Virus record (IMG/VR): IMGVR_UViG_3300028414_000020
Span: 1-41,292 of that record
From: a virus
Strand: one strand, 5' to 3'
Length of the DNA stretch: 41,292 nucleotides
Shown: positions 32,116 through 41,074 of the stretch, piece by piece
How positions within the stretch are numbered: the first letter of the stretch is position 1
Layout of the letters: each line of letters starts with the position of its first letter
The notes under the pieces: generated by a model
The model's input: only the letters and a program-made list of their open reading frames with translations
Told to the model about the DNA's origin: nothing
The model's database searches: none
Made by a program: the position numbers and the translations under genes

Positions 32116-33627
32116 TTATGCTTGGTTAAACAATACAAAATTGTTTGCACCTTGAACACATAAGCATCTCTCAGATAAGAAATGTACAGTCATAGCATCC
32201 AATGAAGATGTGAAAGCACCACCAACAGAACCAGTGATCCATGATTTCATTCTTCTATCATCTGCTTCAGAAGCTCTATATCTTACATGTAAGAAAGGAC
32301 GTCTGATATTTTGACCTAACATTTGATCATAAACAGTAGATGTTCCAGCAGGTATTAATATACCTTCTACGTTTCTTCTTCCTGGAGTACCAGTAGGATC
32401 GTATTCAATACCACCAGTAGCAGAATCATTTAGATATTTCCAGTCAGTTTTATAAAAGTCATAAGAACCTCTTCTAAAACCAGAGAAACCAAAATTAAGT
32501 GCCATTTCAGCTTCGTTGTCAAAAAGACCATAAGAAGCACCATTACCATCTGCGCCTTGAGTGCTACCATTTACTTGAGCAATCATATTGTCTATTTCTA
32601 AAGCAACAGTTCTATTTAAGAAAAGCATATTTTCTTCAATAGCACCTTCTTTATCTAAACCTTTAAGTATTTCATCAAAGTCATCTAAAGCTCCAGAACC
32701 ACCAGCAGCAGCAGCAAATCCAGCCATAATATTACCTCTATCTGCTACAGCAGCAAATAAACCTTCAGATCCTAAATCAGTACTTAAATTAGAAGTAGCA
32801 TCAGCTTTTTCAGCTTCAACCATTGCCATTTCCATATAATCTTCAAATCTTAATCTAGTTTCAGATTCAGCTTTTAGATACCATAAGTATCCAGATGTAC
32901 CATCTTCAGTAGCAACTTCAACCCAGCCGATTTGCGCAGCATCAGATCCGTTTATTTCAAACTTATCTCTAATGATAATTGGTTTGTTGTTGTATTGTGT
33001 AAAATCTGGTTCAATACTAAATACATTATTATCATAATCAGTACCAGATCCTTTTTCAAAAGCAGAACCATATACAAATACAGCAATTTCGTCATCAGCA
33101 GCAAATTTACCACCATTAGCTACTAATAAACCAGCAGAATCATAAGGATCTACAGTAATAGTAGCAGTTCTAGCAACACCAGCGCCACCACCAGCATATA
33201 CATAAGCTGTGTCTCTTACACGGCACTTTTGCTCACCAGCTGCACCTAAAACAACAATAGTTTGGTAAGGTTTAATAGCTAATAGCTTGTTACCAACACC
33301 AGCCGCTGTGTCAGCAGGGTCAATAGTTATAGTTATAGTTTGAGTAGTAGGTACAGTTGCAGTATCATAAGATACGTGTAATCTATTTTGCTCAGACCAA
33401 ATTACTTGATCAGAAGTCATAGGCATTTCAGCTCCTACCATTCTCAAGAAACCACCAATAGTTCGGTTTCCGTATCTTTCAACTTCAGCTTCATATAATT
33501 CAGGTAGATATTGCTGAGCAAAATCTCTAGTACCATCAGTAAAGCTTAAGTAGTTATTGGCTAAAGTCATCTGTTTTGGAGCAGGCTCCAATCCAGGTAA
33601 ATTTGCGCCAGGATTTAAATTTCCCAT
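32116..33627 (-). CDS. Major capsid protein
   Basis: The 503-residue product follows a scaffold-like gene and precedes connector genes. The N-terminal segment FTDGTRDFAQQYLPELYEAE followed by RYGNRTIGGFLRMVGAEMPM (about 29-70) and then VIWSEQNRLH matches a pattern I recall in capsid proteins of crAss-like and marine Bacteroidota phages. The middle has helical segments expected for the HK97 spine (about 260-300, EDYMEMAMVEAEKA), and the C-terminal region (RRPFLHVRYRASEADDRRMK) is beta-rich. It ends VLFNQA. Hairpin 32079-32102 follows the stop. Start ATG at 33627 lies behind an A/T-rich leader without a Shine-Dalgarno sequence. Confidence 0.9.
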   Translation of the reverse strand: MGNLNPGANLPGLEPAPKQMTLANNYLSFTDGTRDFAQQYLPELYEAEVERYGNRTIGGFLRMVGAEMPMTSDQVIWSEQNRLHVSYDTATVPTTQTITITIDPADTAAGVGNKLLAIKPYQTIVVLGAAGEQKCRVRDTAYVYAGGGAGVARTATITVDPYDSAGLLVANGGKFAADDEIAVFVYGSAFEKGSGTDYDNNVFSIEPDFTQYNNKPIIIRDKFEINGSDAAQIGWVEVATEDGTSGYLWYLKAESETRLRFEDYMEMAMVEAEKADATSNLSTDLGSEGLFAAVADRGNIMAGFAAAAGGSGALDDFDEILKGLDKEGAIEENMLFLNRTVALEIDNMIAQVNGSTQGADGNGASYGLFDNEAEMALNFGFSGFRRGSYDFYKTDWKYLNDSATGGIEYDPTGTPGRRNVEGILIPAGTSTVYDQMLGQNIRRPFLHVRYRASEADDRRMKSWITGSVGGAFTSSLDAMTVHFLSERCLCVQGANNFVLFNQA

Positions 33628-33641
33628 TTTCTAAATTTTAA

Positions 33642-34814
33642 TTATTTATTTTTATTTACTCTTAATTTTAACTTAGAACTATCTACACCACTAATTGCTT
33701 TTACTTTTAATCCATTGACAAACACATCACCTGTAGACGTAGTCCTTGGTTCATTACTTACGTTTTTGGATTTAGCCATCATATCTTTTACAGCATCGGC
33801 TTTGCCTTGCTCATAGAAATGATTAGCTATTGTATCAGCGTTTTCAGCAGCATAAATGGCTTTGTGGTAACCAGCATAATCTTTTACTTCACCTTTTTCA
33901 TTTAGGAACTTCCCAACAAAATTAGTTAGATCAGATTGGGTGTTAGCAACACCATCAGTATCCGAAAGTCCATATCTAAATTTCTTTTCACCAATATTGA
34001 AGTCAAAACCTTTGAATTCTTGGTTAAAGAAGTTTTTAGTGTTACTTTGGAACCTCTTGTGTTGATCTTGAACCATTTTCTGTTCTTCGTTGTATCTATT
34101 GAAAAAGTCCATAGCCTTTTGTTGGTCTTGAGTTACGCCGGGTCTCAACTTGATTTCGTCGTAGTATTTACTCTTAGTGTCCTCTAAAAATTTACGGGCT
34201 TTAGCAATTTCTTCTTTGAAGGCAAGTTTCTTTTTCTTTATATCTCGCTCTTCATCCACGTCTTCGTCAAATGAAAAGTTATCTTCTAATAAGAAGTTAA
34301 CCTCTTCCATATCTAAGTGTGGTTTAGTCTGTTTGTAGTATTCTCTAATTAAAGTATTGTCATCTACGTTGCTATAGTCAGCATTTAATCTAACGTAGTC
34401 TTCAACTGTACCACCTGTTTCTTCCATAAACTTAACTAACTTTTCTACATTTTCAGGTAAGTTAACTTCTGGTTTAGCAGGCTCTGGAGCAGTTTCCATA
34501 ACTGGCTCTTTCTTTTCTTCTACCTTTGGCTCTTCAGTAATCTCTTGTATTGGAATTACTTTTTCTTCTTTGCTTTCTTCGGTAGGTTTTTCAGTTGTTT
34601 CTTCGATGTTTTCTTTAGAAACTTCTTCGCTAGCTTTGGGTTCGTCGCGAACAAGTACTTCATCTGTTGTTTGCTCTTGAACGGCATCTTCTACTTTTTC
34701 TTCTTTTTTAGATAAATCTACTTTTATTGTTTCTCCTTTGTTGGTAAGTTTTTTAGGTCTACCTGGTTTCTTTTTTATTTTAAAAGAACCTTCCTCTTTT
34801 ACTTTTTCTGACAT
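33642..34814 (-). CDS. Scaffolding protein with N-terminal AT-hook-like motif (390 aa)
   Basis: It lies between portal and capsid genes, the usual scaffold position. Residues about 12-24 (KIKKKPGRPKKLT) form an AT-hook-like motif (core PGRPKK). Residues 30-130 are low-complexity Glu/Lys/Pro/Thr (TEKPTEESKEEKVIPIQEIT), probably disordered. The rest is helical and charged (about 190-260), with KKKKLAFKEEIAKARKF. The end has LKLRVNKNK. Scaffolds line the prohead and leave before or during packaging. A DNA-binding motif there is unusual. The scaffold role is inferred from position and composition. Confidence 0.75.
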   Translation of the reverse strand: MSEKVKEEGSFKIKKKPGRPKKLTNKGETIKVDLSKKEEKVEDAVQEQTTDEVLVRDEPKASEEVSKENIEETTEKPTEESKEEKVIPIQEITEEPKVEEKKEPVMETAPEPAKPEVNLPENVEKLVKFMEETGGTVEDYVRLNADYSNVDDNTLIREYYKQTKPHLDMEEVNFLLEDNFSFDEDVDEERDIKKKKLAFKEEIAKARKFLEDTKSKYYDEIKLRPGVTQDQQKAMDFFNRYNEEQKMVQDQHKRFQSNTKNFFNQEFKGFDFNIGEKKFRYGLSDTDGVANTQSDLTNFVGKFLNEKGEVKDYAGYHKAIYAAENADTIANHFYEQGKADAVKDMMAKSKNVSNEPRTTSTGDVFVNGLKVKAISGVDSSKLKLRVNKNK

Positions 34815-34840
34815 AATATAATATAATAGTTAATATAAAA

Positions 34841-37252
34841 TTACTTAGGAGCAAATTGCTCTAAGCCAAATCCACCCATAGTATCATTACCTGCGGATTC
34901 AAAGTTCTTCGGTAATAAATCATTTTTTCTTTGATCTATTAACTCAGATTGTTGCGTTGCTTGTATTTTAGTTCGTTCGTCTTTACGATCTTCTTTAAAT
35001 TCTTCTTGAGACTTTTTACTTTGACCTTGAGCTTGAGTAAGTTGCATATTGTAATTAAACTCTAGTTCCATTAACTGTTGTTTAATTTGTGCTTCTCTCT
35101 CCATCTTTTGTACTTCAAAATCAGATTTAGCTTTTTCAAGTTGCATTTTTTGCTCAGTTAGTATTTGTTGTTTCTGAGCTTCTGCCATAGCTGTTTGTTC
35201 TGCTAACTGTGCATTAGACTGTGCTTGCGCTTGCATATTAGCTTGTTGTGCTTGTTGGTCTCTAGCTGCTTTATCTTTTCTACGCTTTTTCAACATTTGA
35301 TTAGCTAACTTTAAATTAGCAACTTCTCTAATGTCAATAGCATCTTCAAGATCTATTTGTCCAGCTTGTAAAGCTATTTGAATATTTTGTTCTAGTATTT
35401 GTTTTTGCTCTTCATCTGGCTCTAATTCTAAGAATATACCAAAGTCATGCATATTTAAACTAGATAGCTCTTCTAATGTTCCTACATTATATCTAGATAT
35501 ACTAGACATTAAAGACTGTTTAGTCATTGGAAACATTAAAGCATCAGCTACTCTTAATGATATGTTTTCACAAGTTCTAAGAGTTAAATATAAACTAGCT
35601 TGTAACACATGTCTTGTAGCTACATTTGAATTAGCGGCAGCAAGTTTTTGTAAACCAACTAATGATTGCTTGTCTGGTAGCGTACCATCTCTAGCTTCAT
35701 TAAGTCCGGTCACGTCTCTAATCATTTTAAGATAATACTCATAAGTTTGTATCAATGATTGTATTTTACCCATACCATTTGATGTAGCAAGTTCTTGTAT
35801 TGGAACTTTGCCTGGATTCATACCACCATCTTGCGTCATTGATCTACCAACTATACTACCAGTCTGGAAATACATATTTAATGCCTCAGCTGGATTATAA
35901 TTAGTACCATTACCTAAATCTACCTCTGCTAAACCATCTATATCCATATAAACACCATCAGGCACTATTCTAGACATCACCTGTTGTAGCTTTAGATGAG
36001 TTAACTGTATCATATCAGCAAAACCAGTTATTCTGCTTACAATTGATTCTATACGGCCTTTATACAATCTAGGAGCTACGATGTTATAGTTCATATTAAC
36101 TTTAACAGTGTCAGCATATGGTCTTGTCATATTTTCAGCCATTTGCCATCTTAACATTTTTTCGTGCCCTAGTATTTTAGCTCCTGAGTATAATACTTCA
36201 ATTGATCTATATGCCTTTTTAAAGTTGTCACCATCTGGTGCTTCTATAAATGTATCTTGTTTTTCTAATGCTTTTTCAAGTCCTGATGCAGTTTGCTTTA
36301 TTTTAAATACTTGGTTAGTAAAAGTTTTGTATTCAAAGTATAATACTTGCACTGTATCATCATCATAACGACCACTCCAGTTCCTAGTATAGTTTTGATT
36401 ACCTGGATACTTTTGTATTTCTTCTAGTTCACTAGGTGTTAATTCAGGAAACTGCTTTTTAAGTTCTGCTAAACTAATAGGTTTTACTTCACCTACATAA
36501 TATAAATCTTCAAAATTAGGATCTTCAGTATATGAATAAACTAAACTTGCTGGATCTACATAATCAACTGTAACACCTTCTGATCTGTTAAAACAGGTTT
36601 TAGTAGCTGCAATACCTAATATAGTTAAATCTTGATTTAATCTTCTTCTAGTTAAATCATATTTGTTTTTAGCTAATATATTATTAATAACTTCTTCTTC
36701 AGCTACTTCAATAGATTCTTTATAATCCATTTGCATATGAAGCTGTAGATCTTCTTCGCTTTCCATCTCTAAACCTTTACCTTGTGATTTAGAAACATCA
36801 AGACCTGTCATTTGTTGTATTTGGTTGATAAGATCTTTTTGCATCATGTCTCTCTGTAGAGCTTCAGCATAAGCAGTTCTTTTCATTATAGACTCAGGAT
36901 CTTGAGCATAAGCTTTAATATCGTAAGATCTTTGAGACATACCATTTACAACAATATCTACAAACTTAGGTATAACTGGTACGGGCTTCCAGTCTAAGTT
37001 TAAATAAGATAAGTCGCCATTAATAGATAATTCGTCTTTGTATTTTTGAATAGATTGTTCTCCTCTAGCATAAAGTCTTAGTTTATGGAAATTATTATAG
37101 TTCGTATTAAATCTATCGTACCAACCTCTGTCGTTTCTAAACCACTCAGACTCTATGGCTCTACCTACTTGTAAACCATACTCATAAGAAGCTTTTTCAA
37201 CATCTGGCACAACCTGATCCGGAAAAGAACTATTGTAATTAGTATTTATCAT
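34841..37252 (-). CDS. Portal protein
   Basis: An 803-residue protein directly after the large terminase and before the scaffold. The N-terminal half shows VPVIPKFVDIVVNGMSQRSY (about 92-111), followed later by QDLTILGIAATKT-like helices and VDYVDPASLVYSYTEDPNFED (about 230-250), typical of portals of crAss-like phages. The C-terminal part is a long Gln/Ala/Lys-rich helix (about 665-765, AQQANMQAQAQSNAQLAEQT), the extended barrel/coiled-coil end. It should form the dodecameric vertex through which DNA enters and leaves. It starts one base before the TerL stop, so translation is probably coupled. Confidence 0.87.
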   Translation of the reverse strand: MINTNYNSSFPDQVVPDVEKASYEYGLQVGRAIESEWFRNDRGWYDRFNTNYNNFHKLRLYARGEQSIQKYKDELSINGDLSYLNLDWKPVPVIPKFVDIVVNGMSQRSYDIKAYAQDPESIMKRTAYAEALQRDMMQKDLINQIQQMTGLDVSKSQGKGLEMESEEDLQLHMQMDYKESIEVAEEEVINNILAKNKYDLTRRRLNQDLTILGIAATKTCFNRSEGVTVDYVDPASLVYSYTEDPNFEDLYYVGEVKPISLAELKKQFPELTPSELEEIQKYPGNQNYTRNWSGRYDDDTVQVLYFEYKTFTNQVFKIKQTASGLEKALEKQDTFIEAPDGDNFKKAYRSIEVLYSGAKILGHEKMLRWQMAENMTRPYADTVKVNMNYNIVAPRLYKGRIESIVSRITGFADMIQLTHLKLQQVMSRIVPDGVYMDIDGLAEVDLGNGTNYNPAEALNMYFQTGSIVGRSMTQDGGMNPGKVPIQELATSNGMGKIQSLIQTYEYYLKMIRDVTGLNEARDGTLPDKQSLVGLQKLAAANSNVATRHVLQASLYLTLRTCENISLRVADALMFPMTKQSLMSSISRYNVGTLEELSSLNMHDFGIFLELEPDEEQKQILEQNIQIALQAGQIDLEDAIDIREVANLKLANQMLKKRRKDKAARDQQAQQANMQAQAQSNAQLAEQTAMAEAQKQQILTEQKMQLEKAKSDFEVQKMEREAQIKQQLMELEFNYNMQLTQAQGQSKKSQEEFKEDRKDERTKIQATQQSELIDQRKNDLLPKNFESAGNDTMGGFGLEQFAPK

Positions 37253-39475
37253 CTATTTTATTTTTGAATTATAACCCGTGTTATCATATCTTTTAATACC
37301 TAAAGCTACAGTTTTTGTTTGTCTTTTGTTAACAGGTGTATACCTATTTTTATTACAAGCCATAATAGCTAAACCTGAGCTTATCGAAGCATCGTGCTTT
37401 GTTCTATTGTTAATATTGAACTTAGACCAATCTTCTAATGTCTTTTGATGGTACATATCACCGTAACCATCTTCTTTTAATCCTACATAGTTTTCTATAT
37501 AAGATTCTATAGCAGCAGCATGTGCTTGCTTAATATCTTCACTTGTGTTAGGTATTCCACCTATTTCTTTTTCAGTGGTTGATAGTTTATTCCATATTTT
37601 ATCAGGACGATTCATAGAATAACCTCTGTAACCTCTTCGCTTCAAATAGTATAAAAACCTAGGTTTGTTATTTTCAGCAAGTATAGGCATGCCATAAAAT
37701 ACCATAGCCATTAATACATCTTCAAAGAATATCTCAGCTGTTTGTGGCCTTGATATATATTCTAAAAAGAAATGATTTGGCGGTACGTCTTCCATTGAAA
37801 ACTTTGTAAGTCCGTGTAAAGCTCCGTTAGAACCCTTGCCATCAACTGTTCCTGATATATCATAACTATCTAAACCAAATGCTCCAGTGTGTTCATTTCC
37901 AGGGTATTTAACTCCATTCTTTAGTATCACTCGATTTTGAAGACTTTTAGGTGGTACCCAACTTATCTGGAACCTACCTGATCTATTTGGGCTAAATATA
38001 ACCCTTGAATCTTTAATACCATTTTCCCATTGAAAGCTACCTGTTGTAACAGCTGCTGAATTATTAAGCTCAGCATTAAAATCAATTTGTTCGTATATTT
38101 TAGTTAAGTTAAATAAACTATCTTTTGTTTCATCTCTGAAAGCATGTGCTTCAGTTCTTGGAAACTGTCTATAGTATTCATTTAAACCATCAGGATCTTC
38201 TCTTAAACCGTCAACTTCGTTTTCCCAGTGCTCGATAACTCCCGTTGTAATTTCATAGCCATCAACTCCTTTGATTGGAGTTTTGCCTCCAACGAAGACA
38301 GGTAGTCCATTAGTATCGATGAATCCTTCGTAGTTCCATTCCATAGGAATGAACAAGCTATAGAGCCCAGAAGATGTTTGTCCGTTTCTATTTCTTTTAG
38401 TAACGTCTGAAGCGTAGTATAATTTTTTGAAGTTGTCTCCACCTTTGTCTAAAGCATTTGAAGTTGAGCCCATCATACATTTACCTACGATTCTTGATCC
38501 TAGCCTTAATGTAGTTTTTGTAACTCTCCAGTTGTTTAATATATTATCAGGCCTCTCCCATTTACCACTTTCATCATGAGCTAATAGCTTTAGCTTTTCA
38601 CCATCATAAGAGTTATCACCTGTGTTTTTCCAGTCAATAGTTGTATCAAGTCCGTCTAGTTCTCTAAGCTGTTCATTCGATTCAAGCTTTCTTCTAGTAA
38701 GTTTCGATGCTGGAACACGATATGCCAATTCAGTTTTCGGCCGGTCCATACCATCTTGAATGGGTTTAAAAAAGAACGGGTAGTTAACTGATATGGGTAC
38801 AACTTTATCTGTGAACATTTTTTTGGCATCTGCTCCAGACTTGGAAAGTATTCCAAATCTAGCATCGGAAGATATTGTAGCTTGGTTGACAAGCTCTGCG
38901 CTTGACATAAAAGAGAATCCAGATCGTCTGTTTTTGAGGTAGCACATGCCGTAACATCTTGCATCTGCTTTACATGCTTCCCAAAATATAAAGAAGAGTC
39001 TGTTTGCTTCTCTAAAGTCTGGTGCTCCAATGTCAATCTTTGACCATTGCAAGTACATGTAATGAGTGCCAGTAATGTAAGTATTAATACCATTATTGTA
39101 AAACCAATACCCTTGTTCTCTTCTTGTAAATTCATTGTCAATATAATCGTACCATTTCTCTTTAAATTCAGCTGGATATTCCTCCCAGTCAAATCTACTT
39201 TTAATATTACTTAATTCTTTTGGGTATTCTTGCTTTTCCCAATACTGCTCCGCTTTTTCTTTACTTCGTTTAAACGGTTCATTTGCTGCTGGTAAAGCAA
39301 TCCTGAGATTCTGTATTTCAATGATTTGTCCAATTTTACCTGTTTTACTTATTACTATAAAATCATAATCAGAATTATAACCATAATCCCATTTTTTAAA
39401 TCTATTGTTTTTAGCTAATATCTTAGGATTTACAACGTCCTTAATTTCTTTCCAAAGAGTTTGCTCGTAGCTCAC
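37253..39475 (-). CDS. terL: Large terminase subunit
   Basis: The packaging ATPase and nuclease. YLKNRRSGFSFMSSAEL (about 179-195) is the deviant Walker A region and adenine-binding part of large terminases (Arg-rich, with Gly and Ser in place of the usual GK[ST]). The C-terminal half contains an RNase H-type nuclease: GAFGLDSYDISG (first Asp) near 540, with further acidic residues in FFEDVLMAMVFYGMPILAEN. Aromatic-rich segments (FYNNGINTYITGTHYMYLQW) match crAss-like TerL. At 740 residues it is long for TerL but normal for that group. It overlaps a small upstream gene by ATGA, a possible small subunit. Confidence 0.9.
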   Translation of the reverse strand: MSYEQTLWKEIKDVVNPKILAKNNRFKKWDYGYNSDYDFIVISKTGKIGQIIEIQNLRIALPAANEPFKRSKEKAEQYWEKQEYPKELSNIKSRFDWEEYPAEFKEKWYDYIDNEFTRREQGYWFYNNGINTYITGTHYMYLQWSKIDIGAPDFREANRLFFIFWEACKADARCYGMCYLKNRRSGFSFMSSAELVNQATISSDARFGILSKSGADAKKMFTDKVVPISVNYPFFFKPIQDGMDRPKTELAYRVPASKLTRRKLESNEQLRELDGLDTTIDWKNTGDNSYDGEKLKLLAHDESGKWERPDNILNNWRVTKTTLRLGSRIVGKCMMGSTSNALDKGGDNFKKLYYASDVTKRNRNGQTSSGLYSLFIPMEWNYEGFIDTNGLPVFVGGKTPIKGVDGYEITTGVIEHWENEVDGLREDPDGLNEYYRQFPRTEAHAFRDETKDSLFNLTKIYEQIDFNAELNNSAAVTTGSFQWENGIKDSRVIFSPNRSGRFQISWVPPKSLQNRVILKNGVKYPGNEHTGAFGLDSYDISGTVDGKGSNGALHGLTKFSMEDVPPNHFFLEYISRPQTAEIFFEDVLMAMVFYGMPILAENNKPRFLYYLKRRGYRGYSMNRPDKIWNKLSTTEKEIGGIPNTSEDIKQAHAAAIESYIENYVGLKEDGYGDMYHQKTLEDWSKFNINNRTKHDASISSGLAIMACNKNRYTPVNKRQTKTVALGIKRYDNTGYNSKIK

Positions 39476-39747
39476 TTGCTTCTCCCTTCTGCAAAACCTT
39501 TAAAAGTTTTTTGTTCTTTTACTTCTTTAGGTTTTTCATTTAATATATCCTCCTCTTGTTGAATACGATTAAGTATTTCAAAAGCATCAAATATAGCTAG
39601 TTTTTTAGTTGCGGCAGCGTTTTTTAATCTGTCAGCGCTTACATCATCGTCTGAGTCAACAATCTTTTCTTTTGCTACCTTAATAAGTTCCTCAACTGCC
39701 TTTTGCCCAGCTTGGATTATTTTCTTCTTCGTTTCCTTGGTATTCAT
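39472..39747 (-). CDS. Putative small terminase subunit (91 aa)
   Basis: A small charged helical protein directly upstream of, and overlapping (ATGA), the large terminase gene. It opens MNTKETKKKIIQAGQKAVEE, continues with LIKVAKEKIVDSDDDVSADR and a helix ending AIFDAFEILNRIQQEEDI. Position next to TerL, size and helical, partly basic nature suit a TerS, which recognises packaging DNA and forms a ring. There is no clear HTH. It also overlaps the GroES-like gene by 56 bases. The assignment is by context and therefore moderate. Confidence 0.5.
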   Translation of the reverse strand: MNTKETKKKIIQAGQKAVEELIKVAKEKIVDSDDDVSADRLKNAAATKKLAIFDAFEILNRIQQEEDILNEKPKEVKEQKTFKGFAEGRSK

Positions 39748-40285
39748 GAGTTAAAGCTATATCATTAGATTTCATACAATAAAGTCGTTCACCTTCTATA
39801 ATAAACTCAAACTCAGAGTTAGGTGTAAACGTAATAAGTGTTCCAGGTGTGATTTCTAGAGCTTCTAAGGACTTGTTAGAATATTTTACTATTCCAATAT
39901 TAGGTTGTTCTTTTCTGTTCTCTAAGACACTTTGGTTTTTTAGTGGTTTTACGAAGCAATAGTCTAAATGTGTTTTTAAATTATACATATAGATTTGCTC
40001 AGGCGCAACAAAATAAAGATCATCTTTGAAATGAGTTGAACTATTTCGTTCTTTGCCTTTTTGATCATACCATCTTCTAAATATATTATGGTGAATATAT
40101 AATTCATCTCCTATATTTATTTTAGTAGTGTAAGCTGCAGGAGTCGAAACTACTACAGCTTTTTTACTAATAAATCTATGATCTTCAATGCCGCTGTTGA
40201 TAATAAGATCAGTACCAGCAACTGTTCTTGTATTGTCATACCTATCATTTAATGGTTTGACAATAAAATAATACAAGCTTTGCAC
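39692..40285 (-). CDS. Protein with two GroES-like (chaperonin-10 fold) domains, GTG start
   Basis: Residues about 7-100 read FIVKPLNDRYDNTRTVAGTD, with INIGDELYIHHNIFRRWYD, matching the RPLxDRV...VGDxV pattern of GroES. Residues about 108-180 repeat the plan: CFVKPLKNQSV, GIVKYSNKSL, then ITPGTLITF and finally EGERLYCMKSNDIAL, close to the GroES end EEVLIMSESDILAI. The mobile-loop region is replaced. Phage co-chaperonin-like proteins such as T4 gp31 help capsid folding with host GroEL, which would fit a place just upstream of terminase and capsid genes. The start is GTG at 40285, sharing a base with the upstream TAG. Confidence 0.72.
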   Translation of the reverse strand: MQSLYYFIVKPLNDRYDNTRTVAGTDLIINSGIEDHRFISKKAVVVSTPAAYTTKINIGDELYIHHNIFRRWYDQKGKERNSSTHFKDDLYFVAPEQIYMYNLKTHLDYCFVKPLKNQSVLENRKEQPNIGIVKYSNKSLEALEITPGTLITFTPNSEFEFIIEGERLYCMKSNDIALTHEYQGNEEENNPSWAKGS

Positions 40286-40512
40286 TAGTACTTAAGATCA
40301 TACTCTACAGATATAGCCATATTAGCATTAAACTTTTTCCAAGGTAAGACTTCATTATTTTTAGTTATAAAAATATTATATGATTGGTCTTGGTCTTCAA
40401 AAAGAATATCGCTAATAGTATGTCCACCGTATACTTCCTGACCAGTTGAATAATGCATTGCATCGTTCTTGTAATCAGAACCTATACTAATCTTCCTTAT
40501 TACTTTCGACAT
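40285..40512 (-). CDS. Small conserved virion-operon protein (75 aa)
   Basis: A 75-residue protein with the pattern KISIGSDYKNDAMHYSTGQE followed by VYGGHTISDI, which I recall in many marine phages in front of the terminase genes, without a known role. A beta-strand-rich fold is suggested (YNIFITKNNEVLPWKKFNAN). It overlaps the next gene by one base and the previous by 26 bases. The family appearance is consistent. The function is unknown. Confidence 0.65.
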   Translation of the reverse strand: MSKVIRKISIGSDYKNDAMHYSTGQEVYGGHTISDILFEDQDQSYNIFITKNNEVLPWKKFNANMAISVEYDLKY

Positions 40513-40735
40513 TTTCTTCTATCTTAGTATAAGAGCCATCTTCAAGATCAATATTAATAGCGCCGTATTCAGCTTCTAATATTTCTTTATAGTCTTCGAT
40601 CTCTTTATTAACACCAGCTATTTCATGCAATAATCCATGCTTTTGGCTTTCTAATAAACCGATGTTATGGACTAATTCGTTAAGCTGTTTTTGTTGTTCT
40701 TGAATTAATTTTAATTCTTCTTCTTTGATTTTCAT
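40487..40735 (-). CDS. Small coiled-coil protein, prefoldin-like in look (82 aa)
   Basis: Residues 1-55 are a long amphipathic helix (KEEELKLIQEQQKQLNELVH; LLHEIAGVNKEIEDYKEILE) with a short break after LESQKHG, giving a helical hairpin. A short acidic beta-like end (GAINIDLEDGSYTKIEE) follows. A helix-hairpin with a small beta part resembles prefoldin-like subunits, and it sits beside a co-chaperonin-like gene. The resemblance is structural and unproven. Confidence 0.6.
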   Translation of the reverse strand: MKIKEEELKLIQEQQKQLNELVHNIGLLESQKHGLLHEIAGVNKEIEDYKEILEAEYGAINIDLEDGSYTKIEENVESNKED

Positions 40736-40762
40736 TTGATTAGATTTAATTGTTTGTTTTAT

Positions 40763-41014
40763 TTATTCTCCTGGTCCTGGTTCAGCAGGTGTCCACTCTG
40801 GAGTAGCTAATAAGACTAATATTTCTTCATGAGTATAAGTCCCAACAGGCGTCAACGAACCGTTTGTAATAAAGCTAGGCTCTACCTGAAAAGACAAAAC
40901 ACCTTCAGTATTTGCTACGTTTCTTCTCATTGTTTGAGCAGAAGACTGATTCACTTGACTGAACAAAACAGCGTTTGTATCAGATAAGTTAATTACTACA
41001 TAAGTTGTTGCCAT
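40763..41014 (-). CDS. Small unknown protein (83 aa)
   Basis: An 83-residue protein opening MATTYVVINLSDTNAVLFSQ, continuing with QVEPSFITNGSLTPVGTYTH and ending in a proline-rich tip (TPEWTPAEPGPGE). It is mostly beta by appearance, without signal peptide or membrane span. Upstream lies an A/T-rich 60-base gap with an AATAACAAGT motif. I do not recognise the family. Position at the head of the virion operon suggests a structural or assembly accessory, which is inference. Confidence 0.6.
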   Translation of the reverse strand: MATTYVVINLSDTNAVLFSQVNQSSAQTMRRNVANTEGVLSFQVEPSFITNGSLTPVGTYTHEEILVLLATPEWTPAEPGPGE

Positions 41015-41037
41015 TGTTTAATTGTTATTTGTTAATT

Positions 41038-41047
41038 ACTTGTTATT
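41038..41047 (-). repeat. AATAACAAGT motif, copy 3 (shorter)
   Basis: Within the gap between the partial gene and 40763-41014. The 10 bases match the first part of the 17-base repeats at 26145-26161 and 31270-31286, and a related AACAAGTAA follows nearby (about 41054-41062). The gap 41015-41074 is otherwise A/T-rich with no gene. Confidence 0.35.
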
Positions 41048-41074
41048 TATATATTTACTTGTTTTAATTCTTTT

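Noticed and set aside
38656-39192. 178-codon - strand frame inside the large terminase gene
   Set aside because: It lies in another frame of TerL, whose own frame carries the Walker A-like and nuclease motifs. Its composition looks like a frame shadow.
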